Part shown: piece by piece, positions 22,597-33,384 of the stretch
How the letters are laid out: every line of letters starts with the position of its first letter
How positions within the stretch are numbered: the stretch's first letter is position 1
NCBI GenBank assembly: GCA_944548615.1
Contig: OX155960.1
Location: 31,453,888 to 31,517,887 of the forward strand
DNA from: Micropterix aruncella
Lineage: Eukaryota > Arthropoda > Insecta > Lepidoptera > Micropterigidae
Direction of reading: 5' to 3'
Length of the DNA stretch: 64,000 nucleotides
Translations under genes and position numbers: made by a program
The notes under the pieces: model-generated
What the model saw: the letters and a program-made list of their open reading frames with translations, nothing else
What the model was told of the DNA's origin: nothing
Database searches by the model: none

Positions 22597-22649
22597 CTGC
22601 CGTAAAAAAATACATTCTAAGTTATATTTTTCAAAAGACTACAAGACCA

Positions 22650-22920
22650 TTAACCCTTCAGGCCTCGGCCCCTCAGCCGATTGACAAGTTGATGTCCCAA
22701 AAAATGTTAGTAAAAATTAGTAAAAAAATTGAATTATGACACTGTCTCACGAAAAATATTAATTACTGCCAAACCACTGTATCCATAATTAAAATGAAAC
22801 TTGTTAATATAATAAAACATAATAAAATAAAACAAATTAAATTAAAATAAAATTAAAACGGGCCAGTCACGCTGAATCAGTTGGTGGCCGATATCGGCCA
22901 ATCGGGGCTAGAGGGGTTAA
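22650..22920. mobile_element. TTAA-flanked MITE, copy 1
   Basis: TTAA-CCCTTCAGGCCTCGGCC at the left and, in reverse complement, TTAA-CCCCTCTAGCCCCGA at the right. It is about 270 bp and repeated nearly identically at 43195-43464. TTAA ends suggest a piggyBac-type source. Confidence 0.8.
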
Positions 22921-24024
22921 CAATAGGCTGAATAGGTCTTTGGTATTAAATGTGTTAGAAAAATGAGTTTAAATATTAGGGCGTATTGTATGAAACCATA
23001 AGTAAAATCATTGATTATAAGTGCCTATCTGGTATTACATTGTTAGATAAGGGCCATGATCATTCAATTTAAATTATATCTGAGTTTTTTGGTGTAGACG
23101 CAGGTCTCCCTCCGAGTTGGCGGAGCCCCCACGACTTTCCGATTCGTCCGTCGCCCTCCAACCCTCGTCCCCTTCTAACACCAGAACTCGAATACTTCCC
23201 AGGGGGCAGTATTCTGAACTGAACTCAGTACTCTGCATAGCTCTATCTTTGAAAGGTCAGTGAGTAACTTAATTATTCAATTCACAACAAACTACTAAGT
23301 AATTTAATTTTATTACATTGTAGATTTGTTATTACCGTTCGTTACTGAATTTTTATGTTAATTTTTACTCCATGCTTTACTTTATATTTGAAATGGTACA
23401 CTTTTACACTAAATATTATATTATTTTTTTATACTGAATTTAACTTTTAAACGCTGAATTCGATTCGCCGGATTCCTATAAATAAATTTACAAGGGCACT
23501 TAATAATTCTTTTATTTCTACACATTTCAACAAGCAATAATTCTTCTACTTCTTATAGTGCCTCTCCTAGAGGAGGTTGGCTGTCAGCTCTGCGAATTTT
23601 TCCCTGTCTTGGGCCTAGCGTAATAGTGTTTCCGTTGAAGAACTATTTCGCTTGGCCCAAGACTGGGAAAAATCTTGAGATGTTTGACCACTCTCGGATG
23701 TTGCGGAGTCAAGACTTTTTTCTTCTTCCAGCCCGTCGTTTACCGCAAACTTTCCCTATAATAATAATGAGCAGCAATAATAGATGTGACAAAGCAATAA
23801 TAGATGTGACAATTTCCACAGCAGTAGATACGGTAAACGAACGGAATGCCTCCATGGTAAAGTGCCAAAAGTGGCAACGACTGAACGACTACAAGTGAAA
23901 ACTTAGAGCAACTATTAACTCAGGCTCATCAGCTTAAGCTGTCTGCCTGTTAAAAATGTAATAATACCAATGGGCGAGGAAATAACGTTTCTTAGTAAAA
24001 AAAAATAATTGTTATCAGAATTAC
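22921..24024. other. SNRK intron 3
   Basis: AT-rich intron. Apart from the hairpin at 23597-23672, only unassigned sequence was seen, including a CCTCCGAGTTGGCGGAGCC-type inverted motif near 23110. Confidence 0.5.
23597..23672. ncRNA. miRNA-like intronic hairpin (candidate)
   Basis: 23597-23620 pairs with 23649-23672 over 24 positions with 2 mismatches. The inner AATAGT/ACTATT adds 6 more pairs, leaving a 14-nt loop. Total length 76 nt. Arm length, loop and mismatch pattern resemble a pre-miRNA, but a decayed MITE would look the same. No known miRNA seed is claimed. Confidence 0.3.
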
Positions 24025-24509
24025 CTGTTAACTGTTCCCTAGTCACAAGCGGCGCATCCAGAAATTCAGCGCTTTCACTATCTGTAATTCCATCGGTCAA
24101 CCAAGTATCAGCAGCGATTTCAACTAAAGTCGCCCTCCGCTCGGGCTCTCGGACCAGCATGCGTCCTATTAACCGTTTACACCCGGCGGAGACGTAGTGC
24201 GGTATCGTGTACTTGCAGTCCATTATCATAATGAGCGTCTCGCTATCGTTGGCTTCTTGGAACGGCGCCTGGCCGCAGACTAGCATGAAGAGTATGACGC
24301 CGAGCGACCAAACGTCGACGGCGGGCGCGTCGTACGAATCGCCCAGCAGTATTTCGGGGGCCGAATAGGCGAGGGAGCCGCACGACGTTTCTAATTTTTG
24401 GCCCGGGCAAAATTTGTTACTAAATCCAAAGTCTGTCAGTTTGACTATACCGAGGCGCTCGAAGAACACCACGTTTTCCGGTTTAAGGTCTCTATGTACA
24501 ACGTGTAAC
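24025..24509 (-). CDS. SNRK: SNRK exon 3 (kinase catalytic and activation loops)
   Basis: Carries the catalytic loop [11 protein letters not shown], the DFG motif ([10 protein letters not shown]), the activation loop [18 protein letters not shown], the [20 protein letters not shown] helix region and the end of the C-lobe ([13 protein letters not shown]). The Thr in ETSCGS matches the T-loop site phosphorylated by LKB1 in AMPK-related kinases. All catalytic residues visible here are intact. Acceptor TGCAG and donor GTAATT flank it. Confidence 0.95.
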
Positions 24510-25561
24510 CTGCAATTCAAAGAAATAAACAAAAATGCTGAAACAGGTAATTTTTAAATGCCATATGAAGGTGTTTTGTGGTATGTCTTTTAGAAGGCCT
24601 CTTTAGGTTCTAATTCTGAGGACTGATTTCGCAGTGATATATTAAGCTTTTTAAAAAAAAATGTTTTTAATGATGTCAATTTGCTCTGTTCAGAGCCGGA
24701 CACATCAGTGAAAAAAAGTGAAAATAAAGAGCTCAAAGAAAGTTTTCTTTTGATTTTTCAAAGACTCTCGAATCAATATCTGCTCCTCGCGATCCGAAGT
24801 AATACCTTTACAAACCTGTTCTTTGTCTATTGCCATGTGAATTGATTTTCTGGAAGCGTTTCATGGCAGATTGCACGGAACAGAGTGAGTCTAAAAAAAA
24901 TTATTTTAGCAATTTTTGACTGCCTTGTTCGTTTAACAACTGGATTTGTAAGCATTGATGCACACTAAGTCATTTTTTCTCTGAATTTTGTAGCAAATAA
25001 ACTTCAAATGGATTAAAAAAAACACAAAGCACTGATTTGTCCACAACGAGTATACGATTTATGGATTTGTCGGCCAGGTGTTTTTATAGCCCATTGAAAT
25101 CCTTCCTGTTATCTAATTTATCCTCAAAAGATATTAATACACTGATAAAAAAAGAAGTAGTTCCAAGGCATAATTTCCGAAACTTCAAAAAATATAAGGG
25201 TGTCTAATACTTTTGGCCAAGGCTGTTCTTATTAAGAAACTAGAATAAACATGCTTTTTTTTGTAAAAAAAATATGTTTTTTTTTGATGTACCACTGTGC
25301 GAAAACTCCTCAATTGCAGTTACATCAAATATCTACAATGATTATCCCCACTGCTTAGATTTTTATTCAAACAATCTGTAATCTTATTCATGAAGTGGCA
25401 GAGGGCAAACACGCAGCAAGGACATTACATTATTTAAATTGTAAATCAGTATAAAGTATCATAATCTATTGTGTCTTATCTGTAAGTTTACCGTTACGTA
25501 ACAAAAAAAAAAGATTTTATTTTAAAATATCACTAATAAATGAATGTAAAAAAAAACTTAC
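24510..25561. other. SNRK intron 2
   Basis: AT-rich intron with no recognisable element or ORF. Poly-A/T runs near 24650, 25010, 25260 and 25500. Confidence 0.5.
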
Positions 25562-25767
25562 CTATGACAATACGAAATGGCTCTAACGATTTGCCTAAAA
25601 TAATCCTTAGCTAAACTTTCCGATAATCCAGATTCATGTTTCATAATATAATCGTAGAGATCTCCGCCGTCGCCGAGTTCGAGGATGAGATATAGTTTTG
25701 TTTGAGTGTCTATAACCTCGTAAAGCCTCACTACGTTGGGGTGTTGTACCAATTTCATACATCGCAC
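25562..25767 (-). CDS. SNRK: SNRK exon 2 (kinase N-lobe to catalytic loop)
   Basis: Reads [20 protein letters not shown], then [20 protein letters not shown], then [18 protein letters not shown]. This covers helix C to the hinge and helix E. The closeness to vertebrate SNRK in this stretch is what fixes the gene identity. Phase 0 in, phase 2 out, donor GTAAGT. Confidence 0.95.
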
Positions 25768-25894
25768 CTGCAATATTAAGATTACTTTATTATCAGAGTC
25801 GGGAGTAAAGCAAAAACTCATTAGGTCACTAGATTCAGATTAGGTCAGGGTCGGAAAGGTTAGCTTGCCTTTTTTCATCTATAGGATAAGAGAT

Positions 25895-26115
25895 GTAGCA
25901 GTACCAAGAGAAAATAAATTATGTAGATAGATGCAAACATAGTTGCCATGGAATTTAACCACTGGAATCGGGCCCATCATAATATTATTATTATACTTCT
26001 AGGGGGTGAGCGGTGGACTCCGGACTAACAACCGGTTGTGGTAGGTTCAAAACAGCTGTCTTGCCACATGTGAGCATTCACCGTACCACCCATTCAATCC
26101 CCCTTCGAAGCCATA
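25895..26115 (-). mobile_element. 5'-truncated R2-like retrotransposon, 3' end only
   Basis: The reverse complement matches the 3' end of the R2-like element at about 38040-38255. It includes the last codons region (TATGGCTTCGAAGGGGGA), the ACATGTG(A/G)GC... AAGACAGCTGTC block and the GGGCCCGA...CCATGGCA tail. A second, truncated copy of the same family. Confidence 0.75.
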
Positions 26116-26129
26116 GAATATGACATGCG

Positions 26130-26190
26130 GAAATTGAAGTTTTAGATATTTTTTAGAAGTTTTAGATATTTTTTAGAAGTTTTAGATATA
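26130..26190. repeat. Tandem AAGTTTTAGATATTTTTTAG repeat
   Basis: About 2.5-3 copies of a 20-bp unit. Confidence 0.85.
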
Positions 26191-26817
26191 AGTTGATTAT
26201 TTTCCTGGAGAGACCTAGATCTTTAAAGGGATGAAGCAGAGATTTAGCTGGCTGGTCACGAGCGCCAACTTCCACTGCGTTTAGGTGAATATGAGAAGCC
26301 GTTGCGCGTGACAGCATTTGCGAGATCATGGTATTTATTTAATTTTTACTTTTGGGATATTTGATTCCGGTAATACTTTTATACTGATTCTAAAATCCGT
26401 ATGCGCTCTTTCTTTTAAAGGCAATACTTACTTACTAAAAGTTGAAAGAAATAAATGATTGGAAGTGTGATGTAGAAGTAAACTTGCCCTTAAAACACCG
26501 CCCTTCGCAAATTTATCAAAGCAAACTGGGCAAACCCCAAATAAGCAGTGTCAGGACTAATGACAGGACATATTGCCCTCAACAAACAGCTAGTACAATC
26601 GAAATGAGGACCAATTCCCTTTGCAGTAAATGTGGAGAGGAAGAGGACAGCTCTACATATCGTGTGCGGGTGACACGCTGTAGTCAACTTAAGGCTAAAA
26701 CTATTAGGAGTCCCATATTCGAATCGTAACGAACTGCCTACGGCACTAAACTGTAACTTCATGTTACTACTCCGTCTCTTTGAGGAGAGCGGACTACCGG
26801 GCGCGGGTAGAGGACCA

Positions 26818-26859
26818 TCAAGACCACAGTGAGCGTTCCACAGCTCACTGTGGTCTTGA
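26818..26859. repeat. 17-bp perfect hairpin
   Basis: TCAAGACCACAGTGAGC (26818-26834) and its exact reverse complement (26843-26859), with an 8-nt loop. Confidence 0.9.
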
Positions 26860-28088
26860 ACGGCTCAATGCATCTTTTCAGGTGCAGCAGCCATGAGGCG
26901 GTAGCTACACCATCAGCCTAGGAGACGAAAAAAAGGAAAGAAGAAGTGATGTAGGTTCTTGTGAGCTGTGCATACGCTTTAGGTTTGCATATAGGTGTAT
27001 AACAATTTAGAATGTTTGTACGGGGAACGTATAAGGTTAGTAAAAGGTACAACAATAAGTTTATCTATCAGCCTGAAGAGTGTCCCGACAAAGAGGTCCG
27101 TTTTTTTATAACACAGTAATGCCATGAGTCTGGCGAATGTCTGCGCGCTCTGGCACGCTTAGCGACACTGTACAGATTAAAACAAGGACAATGTAACTAT
27201 TTTTTTTTTAAAATAAGACCTGCGCCACTTCACTTTTTAGACACTTTTTATTGGGTCGAACCATAAAATATCCAAAGAAGATCAGTAATAATATCACTAT
27301 ATACAGGCATATTGTGTATAACAAAGAGCTTCCTAATTTATTTTATTTTATTCATGGCAATTCACTTGTTACAACAAAATTAAAAATAACAGGCATATGA
27401 CTTAGAAAAAAATCTAAATTATTGATACAAGGTTGAGTTATATTTTACTAAACAATATAACTCAACACGCCAACTTGTGTGGCTTAGAAGGTACTTATGT
27501 AATTGTCACACATGGAACCCTGCGTACCAAAGAATGTAGAAACGGTGATAAATCATAGTCCTGTCTGTCTAACCGTCCGTTTGCCTGAATTGCCGTCGAT
27601 TTTCTCAGCAAAGTTTAAATATAGACATGATTGGACATAGAACTAGCTTGCTTGCAAATTTGATCAAGTCAAATATGAAAAAAAAAAAAGGTTATTAGGA
27701 GCCAACAATGGGCCAAATGCGTATATATTATCTAAGGTGTTTGCGACAGTACGGAAATCATTTCAAGCGGTAACTCTGAATGTGGAACAACAATAAAAAT
27801 TTTTTTTTTAGATTTTGTCCTTTTCTGAAAAAAAAGTGTTTTTGATTAGATTTTTTTAGTATAAAAAAGGTTATTTATATGAAAAACTGAGTTGAAAGTC
27901 ATCTACATATTTTTTTATTTAGTTCTTGGATACCGAGTAAAAACGTTTTTGATTTTCAGCTTTCGGAAACTCTGGATGTTTTCTCAGTAATAAAGGCCCT
28001 AATCAAAAATAGTTGTACCTATATAAGATTCGACTCAGTTTTTCACGTAGAATAACCTTCTATACAAAAACTCTCCCATATCCTAACC

Positions 28089-28262
28089 AACCGGATTGTG
28101 GACCAGTGGACCAGTTTACCTGCTGAAGTGGTTGAAGCGTGTAGTGTCTACATATTCAAAAATAAATTAGACGCTCATCTTAAACAGAAATTGTAATTGT
28201 TTTATATTCAAACATATCAGCAATTATGCTGCCTGTTTTTAAAAGCAGTAATAATAATAATA
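28089..28262 (+). mobile_element. CR1-like non-LTR retrotransposon, 3' fragment
   Basis: Reads NRIVDQWTSLPAEVVEACSV, then YIFKNKLDAHLKQKL and a stop at 28194. This is the extreme C-terminus of a jockey/CR1-type RT ORF (W-x-LP-x-EVV-x-A ... FKN-LD). An AAT-repeat tail follows. Only the last few dozen codons remain. Confidence 0.65.
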
Positions 28263-28699
28263 ACAGCCAAAAACATGTCTTTCAATTTAAAAAAATGTTA
28301 TTTAGTTTCAAGTATTAGTTTAGTTACCGTTAAAAGGATTCTCCTGCCCACACACACTAAATTATAGAAATATAAAATAAATTCTGTGGCTATCATTGTT
28401 TTCGATAAGTTGGTTTTAAAAAAGTTTACTTTAATTTTACATTTTCTGTAATGTGTATTTGTTTCACTAAAGGATTTAGATCAATCCTGGAATTTGAGGT
28501 TCCAAGCCCAGGTGAAATGAGCCCTTTACAGATATTTAGTGCCTACTGTGTTTGCTTCAGCAGTACGTTAATCTATACTGGCTAACCGAGTATTTACTAC
28601 TAATAATTAAGGGCTTTCTACGGTTTTAAAGTGCTTTTTCAACTATAATGGGTTTCTTATCGTTTTTACGCTAGTCTAATTTAGGTTGAGAAAGCGTAC

Positions 28700-28903
28700 C
28701 TCCTGGAAGAGATGGGCGCGGGAGACCTCGTCGAGCTTGCTCTTGTCGATGACCTTGACGGCCACTTTCTCACCGGTGAATACATGCCTGGCCAGCTTGA
28801 CGACAGCGAAATGGCCAGCGCCCAGCGTACTTTCCAGGTCATAGAGGCCTGCGATCTTGCCGTCGTACGGCGCCCCGTGTCCGCCTCCGCTCCGACCCTG
28901 CAT
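28700..28903 (-). CDS. SNRK: SNRK exon 1 (start codon, glycine-rich loop)
   Basis: ATG at 28903-28901. Reads [20 protein letters not shown] then [20 protein letters not shown], with the ATP-binding glycine loop GAGHFAVV, then [12 protein letters not shown] with the catalytic Lys in VAVK, ending FQE at the GTACGC donor. An upstream in-frame ATG at 28918 exists, but a good 3' splice site (TTTAGCAG) separates it, so I prefer 28903 preceded by a 5' UTR exon. SNRK is an LKB1-activated cytosolic/nuclear kinase. Confidence 0.9.
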
Positions 28904-31529
28904 CCCTGCTAAATACAAATTATTATTGGCAACATTTCACACAATCCCCGAAACAATCTCACTGAAAGGAAACATTATTTTATTTTTTCCACTAAACAGC
29001 AGAAGCATATTTTGTTTTATTTTTTTTAGCAGAGGGAAAAGAAAGAAAACACAGCGGTTTGATGCTTGCATTCTATTTATTTTGACGGTATTATTTCATA
29101 TTAACGACTTTTTGATATTTTTATAATGATTTTCATTCTCTTCCTTCTTATAACTGTCTTTTCCTCTCTCTTTTAGTTTTAAGTCCTCTTTCCTCTCTAT
29201 TTGTCCACTATTTAACGAAATTTTATGTCCAATTTAAATGCCAATTTTCTAATGGAATTGTGATTTATTTTCTTTGAGGACTACATTTTGAGGTAATAGT
29301 TTTATCAGCATTTTACTAAAACATTTAAATATTTCATTTAATTACTAGAGCCCTGTCCGCTCTAGACCCGGTTAGTCCCAGTTGGGTGAGAGAATTGGAA
29401 TAAGCATTAGGTTAAGGTTTTGCCATTCCGTTCCTGTTATATTTGTAAGCAAAATCAATGTTTTGTAGAAATTAATTCTTAAATAAACACAATAAATGAA
29501 TAAGATGGACAGGCAGTGTTGCCAGATGACTTGCACATTTTCCAGCCATAAAAATATCAAAAACCTGTTTTTTTCTCTCTGGAGTTTCTTGTTTTATGTA
29601 ATTAATATTAAATATTTTAATGTGACCATTTTTTTCAGTCTATAACAGCATATGGCTCAGATAGGTACTTATTTATTTATACTGAGCTTTGTATGAATGC
29701 TCGCTCGGGCAGTGCGTTCATTCACTTAACATTTTTAGGAGTTGTTGCCCTTTAATGGAGGATTTAAGTCAATAAATGTCAATTTTTTTATTAATGTCAA
29801 CAGCAAATGAACTTTGCAGTTTTACTTAACTATAAAGGGACAACATACTGTGGGTATTTATTAAGTATTGCTACCAGTTCTACATTGTTAATTTTTTAAC
29901 ATCACCCGACCATATTCATCATGCTGATTACGAATATAGGCATTCAGAGAAGTGTCAAATACCTACATTTTGGTAGGTTGTTAGTTTTAAAAAAACAATT
30001 CATAAACACCTATATCATAGTATACCAAACAGTAGGTTTACTTTCGAGCTACAGGGCATTGAAGAGGGTGCGAGGAATTTGGGCAGAGGGGTACGTATTG
30101 ACGAATGCCTTTGGCTAGTGTTACGCGCAGGTAAAGGCTGGCGGCTTTTCGAACATTTGCATATCCGCGTAGGCCGAGCGGCAGACATCTGGCGGTCATA
30201 TCCGAGCCTTTACGACTCGCGACTATTCGCTTCGATTTCAATTCAAAGAGAAGCTACTGTCTGGTATACTGTGCCTATATGGTGTTAGGTTAAGCTAGTT
30301 TTTTTCAAACTATCATAAAAAAATATTGAAAAAAAATGGACGCTTTTTTCTATCTGATTTAGCATTAATATGTCCGAATTTAGTAGTGCTTTTTAAAAAA
30401 AAAAATGCAATACCTAATAAATTCCATAGTATAAATTCAGAGCGTTTTTATTCTTTAAATCAAAAATCACTGCTATCCATTGCTATTATTAAAGGTTCGT
30501 TTGGTTAATTTATAATATCAATGGATAGCTCAAGTTACAAATCACAAAAGTAAAAATCACTGAATCAGTTTCCAAGAATTTTGAATAATATTGGAATTAT
30601 TGCAGGAATATTGGAATTATTAATATTGGAATTATCCAACATTCTAATTGAAATCTGATTATTAAGAAAATGGTTACATAGCTTTTTGAACATACCACAA
30701 TATTAACCCCACACGAAAATATTTATGAATTTATAAATAGATTACAAAAAATCCTAACCCCAAAACTATTTCACAACTGACATTCCTCATTCTTTAACCA
30801 TTCATAACAATTACACATTACAATTAGAATTAAAATACGTTGAAAATAATAAATTATAGTTAATTTAGCATTACTTCCGGTTGAAGAGAATGTGAATACT
30901 TTTAGTTTATCAAACATCGCGCGCACGAATTGACCTAAAATACCATTCAAATTCATAAGAAAGCAAACGATAAACAATCCGTTAAACTAGTCAAAAATGT
31001 AAATAAACAATTTGCGAGAAAAACGATTTACCGATTCCCTTTCACCGACAGCGTCGCACCAGCACCCTCGCATTTATATAAATAAAAACCCTTGTAAGCT
31101 CTAATTCTAATGATAAAGACCATTAATAATAGCAATGGTTAGCTCAAAATATTAATAAACTTTCAGAAATAGAAGCCATTTTATTGACCTCTTGTTCTAG
31201 ATTTTAATGAACACTCCACTCACCGGATGCGTTGACAGAGCCTTTAAATATTTGGCGCTTTTAACCACGCGAAAACGTTTAAATTAGTCAACATTTTTAC
31301 GTTTTTTTGTCAACCGATTATACCACACAATTCGCGAAATTATTCGAGGCACTGCGCCCTCGCCAGTTCCGGACGGGCGAGTATCAACCATATACAAACC
31401 AGACGATACCAAACAGCGCGCGTTACGAAATCATGCGGGAAAATTGGTATCCGTCTCTTTCTAACTTGGGTACTAGAAAAGGATGCCAGATTTATTTCCG
31501 AGTGTACACCGATCTATCCCGATGATGTG
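28904..31529. other. Intergenic region between the divergent SNRK and DDX20 genes, SNRK side
   Basis: Probably contains the SNRK promoter and a non-coding 5' exon. A GC-richer patch at 30040-30270 stands out and could mark the transcription start. Two diverged AATATTGGAATTATT repeats lie near 30590-30640. No coding ORF is convincing. Confidence 0.4.
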
Positions 31530-31610
31530 CTTGTTCAACCGGGGGGCGCCAGTTTTGCATGCGGCAGTCTTGCACAAATGTCACTTTTGACAGTTCCAAA
31601 TCTGTTGAGG

Positions 31611-31715
31611 GCAGATTTGCAGGAGGCAACCTTGCAGGCGGCAACCTTGCAGGCGGCAACCTTGCAGGCGGCATTTTTGCAGACGGCATTCTTGCAGAAA
31701 GTAAACTTGCATACA
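31611..31715 (+). repeat. Seven-unit 15-bp array reading as pentapeptide-like repeats
   Basis: Units start at 31611, 31626, 31641, 31656, 31671, 31686 and 31701. In frame they read ADLQE ATLQA ATLQA ATLQA, then AFLQT AFLQK VNLHT. This fits the A(D/N)LXX pentapeptide-repeat pattern. The open frame (31527-31805) is short, lacks a clear start and has no homologue that I can name. Confidence 0.7.
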
Positions 31716-31910
31716 AACCCGAAGTTAGCAACGTTTGAGAATGGCGCATTAGGACATGATTACATGAATAAAATAATTTTATATTATTTTACAAACCAAA
31801 AATAAAGCAGTAAAGCGGTCATATGTTATTAATTTTAAATTTAGAAAAAGAAGTGGCAAATTATCATGTCAGGGTAAATTAAAGTGGTGAATATTTTTAC
31901 CTCTCCACAT

Positions 31911-32140
31911 TTAATTACCGGCATCCTTGTAGTGGATGATTCAGTACATCAAACTAAACAAAAAAATGTTTTAAGTTTTTCTGTTAGGTTAGGTTAGGTT
32001 AGGTTTTTCTTTCCCTAAAATCGAAGTGACATTAATTACCGGCATCCTTGTAGTGGATGATTCAGTACATCAAACTAAACATTAAAAAAAATGTTTTAAG
32101 TTTTTCTGTTAGGTTAGGTTTTTCTTTCCCTAAAATCGAA
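31911..32140. repeat. Tandem duplication of about 115 bp with TTAGG repeats
   Basis: 31911-32025 and 32033-32140 are near-identical (both contain TACCGGCATCCTTGTAGTGG). The first copy has four TTAGG units (31983-32003), the second two. TTAGG is the ancestral insect telomere repeat; an interstitial run this short is common in insects. Confidence 0.85.
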
Positions 32141-32338
32141 AGTTGATTGCTGAGATCCGCGATGGAGAGGACACTCAAAGAAGTGGACTGGTTTCCCTAC
32201 CCTGACATATGAAAACGCGGCTTTTGTCGATTTCTACTCTGGTAACACTAAATTTTAAATACGATGTTTTGCTTCTAACTTCATTTTCTGCAAAAATGCC
32301 GTCTGCAAAAATGCCGACCCTCGAAACGTCAGTTTGAC

Positions 32339-32440
32339 ATTTGCAAAACTGCCTTCTGCAAGATTGCCTTCTGCAAAACTGCCGCCTGCAAGAATGCCGT
32401 CTGCAAGATTGCCGTCTGCAAATCTGCCTTCTGCAAGTTT
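32339..32440 (-). repeat. Opposite-strand 15-bp array with the same pentapeptide-like frame
   Basis: On the minus strand the units read LQKAD LQTAI LQTAF LQAAV LQKAI LQKAV, then LQMSN and a stop. The repeat keeps the same codon phase as the left arm. Confidence 0.65.
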
Positions 32441-32632
32441 GATGGGACCCGTTCAACCGACAATTCATGCGGCATCAAAATTTACGAATTACCAGTAGGA
32501 AAAAAAATATATATTTTTCCTTCGATTGGTGCTCATTGGCAGGCAACATTGAAATGAAATGTCAAAATATAAAGTGAGGTTATAATCTCTTAAATTTTCA
32601 ATTGGGTTTTATTATTTTGTTTATGGATAAAA

Positions 32633-32822
32633 ATGACGCAGAATTATTTAGCACACGAATTAGGAAAGAAGACGAGAACTAAAGATGTAATTGTAAGCGA
32701 TGACATTACGTTCGAGGGCATGATGCTCTCGAAAGATGTATTCGCCGGTTTGAGAAGATGCGGTTTTTTGAAACCTTCTCCGGTCCAGTTAAAGGCTATT
32801 CCTCTTGGAAGATGCGGTTTCG
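32633..32822 (+). CDS. DDX20: DDX20 exon 1 (Q motif)
   Basis: Starts [20 protein letters not shown], then [20 protein letters not shown], then the Q-motif [19 protein letters not shown]. The ATG at 32633 is the first in this frame; the earlier ATG at 32622 is in another frame that stops soon. It ends mid-codon at GTTTGT, and the codon is completed as Asp by exon 2, giving the conserved CGF-D-L context. Confidence 0.92.
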
Positions 32823-33213
32823 GTTTGTATTTTTACCTAATTTTGTTCCTTGTGGCCTGGTCTCGCCTGGGTGGGTTATTATACATATTGATTAAATACC
32901 TAAGAAATAGATTCACATACGATTGCTGATAGTGATATTGCTTTTGCTATATTTTTAAAAACTGTTTTGTAAAATTCATTGTGTATTCAAAATCTAAGTA
33001 TGAGTAATTCAAAGTCAATGGAATCTTTTCTCAATCAATATTGCTTAGAGTTATATTTTTTTATCTGAAGATTATAACTTTTTATTTAACTAGTGTAAAA
33101 ATCGGGCAGATTTGACTGAGTTACAAAAGGAGTTTGGAAAGGACCGCAAAAGGTTTTTAATGCCATTATAATTTATACTGTTCTATGTTTGTCAGTATTT
33201 TAAATGTTTACAG

Positions 33214-33384
33214 ATTTATTAGTGGAAGGAAAATCCGGCACTGGTAAGACACTAGTGTTTGGAATAATAGCGTTGGAAATGATCGATGTTAACCTGGGAT
33301 TACAAGTTGTTATAGCAGCACCGACAAGGGAGATTGCCATTCAGATTTCTGATGTTATTTTAGCTCTCGGCTATTATTTTAAAG
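33214..33384 (+). CDS. DDX20: DDX20 exon 2 (Walker A and motif Ia)
   Basis: Reads [20 protein letters not shown] with the Walker A GKSGTGKT, then [20 protein letters not shown], where PTREIA is motif Ia. Acceptor TTACAG and donor GTAAGT. Phase 1 in and out. Confidence 0.95.

Larger units (their letters stand above)
25768..28699. other. SNRK intron 1
   Basis: A 2.9-kb AT-rich intron holding an R2-like 3' fragment (25895-26115), a short tandem repeat (26130-26190), a perfect hairpin (26818-26859) and a CR1-like fragment (28089-28262). The rest shows nothing recognised. Confidence 0.5.
31543..32462. repeat. Fold-back structure built of 15-bp repeats, upstream of DDX20
   Basis: The left arm (31543-31725) has a 15-bp periodicity of the GCAACCTTGCAGGCG type. 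The right arm (32287-32440) has the same kind of repeat in reverse complement. Both arms include a related GCAAATGTCA... segment. The 560-bp centre contains a tandem duplication with (TTAGG)n. It could be a Foldback-type transposon or an inverted duplication of a coding repeat. Confidence 0.75.

Noticed and set aside
30038..30288. GC-richer patch considered as a tRNA or snRNA gene
   Set aside because: No cloverleaf with a T-loop GGTTCRANNCC box and no Sm site in a convincing context.
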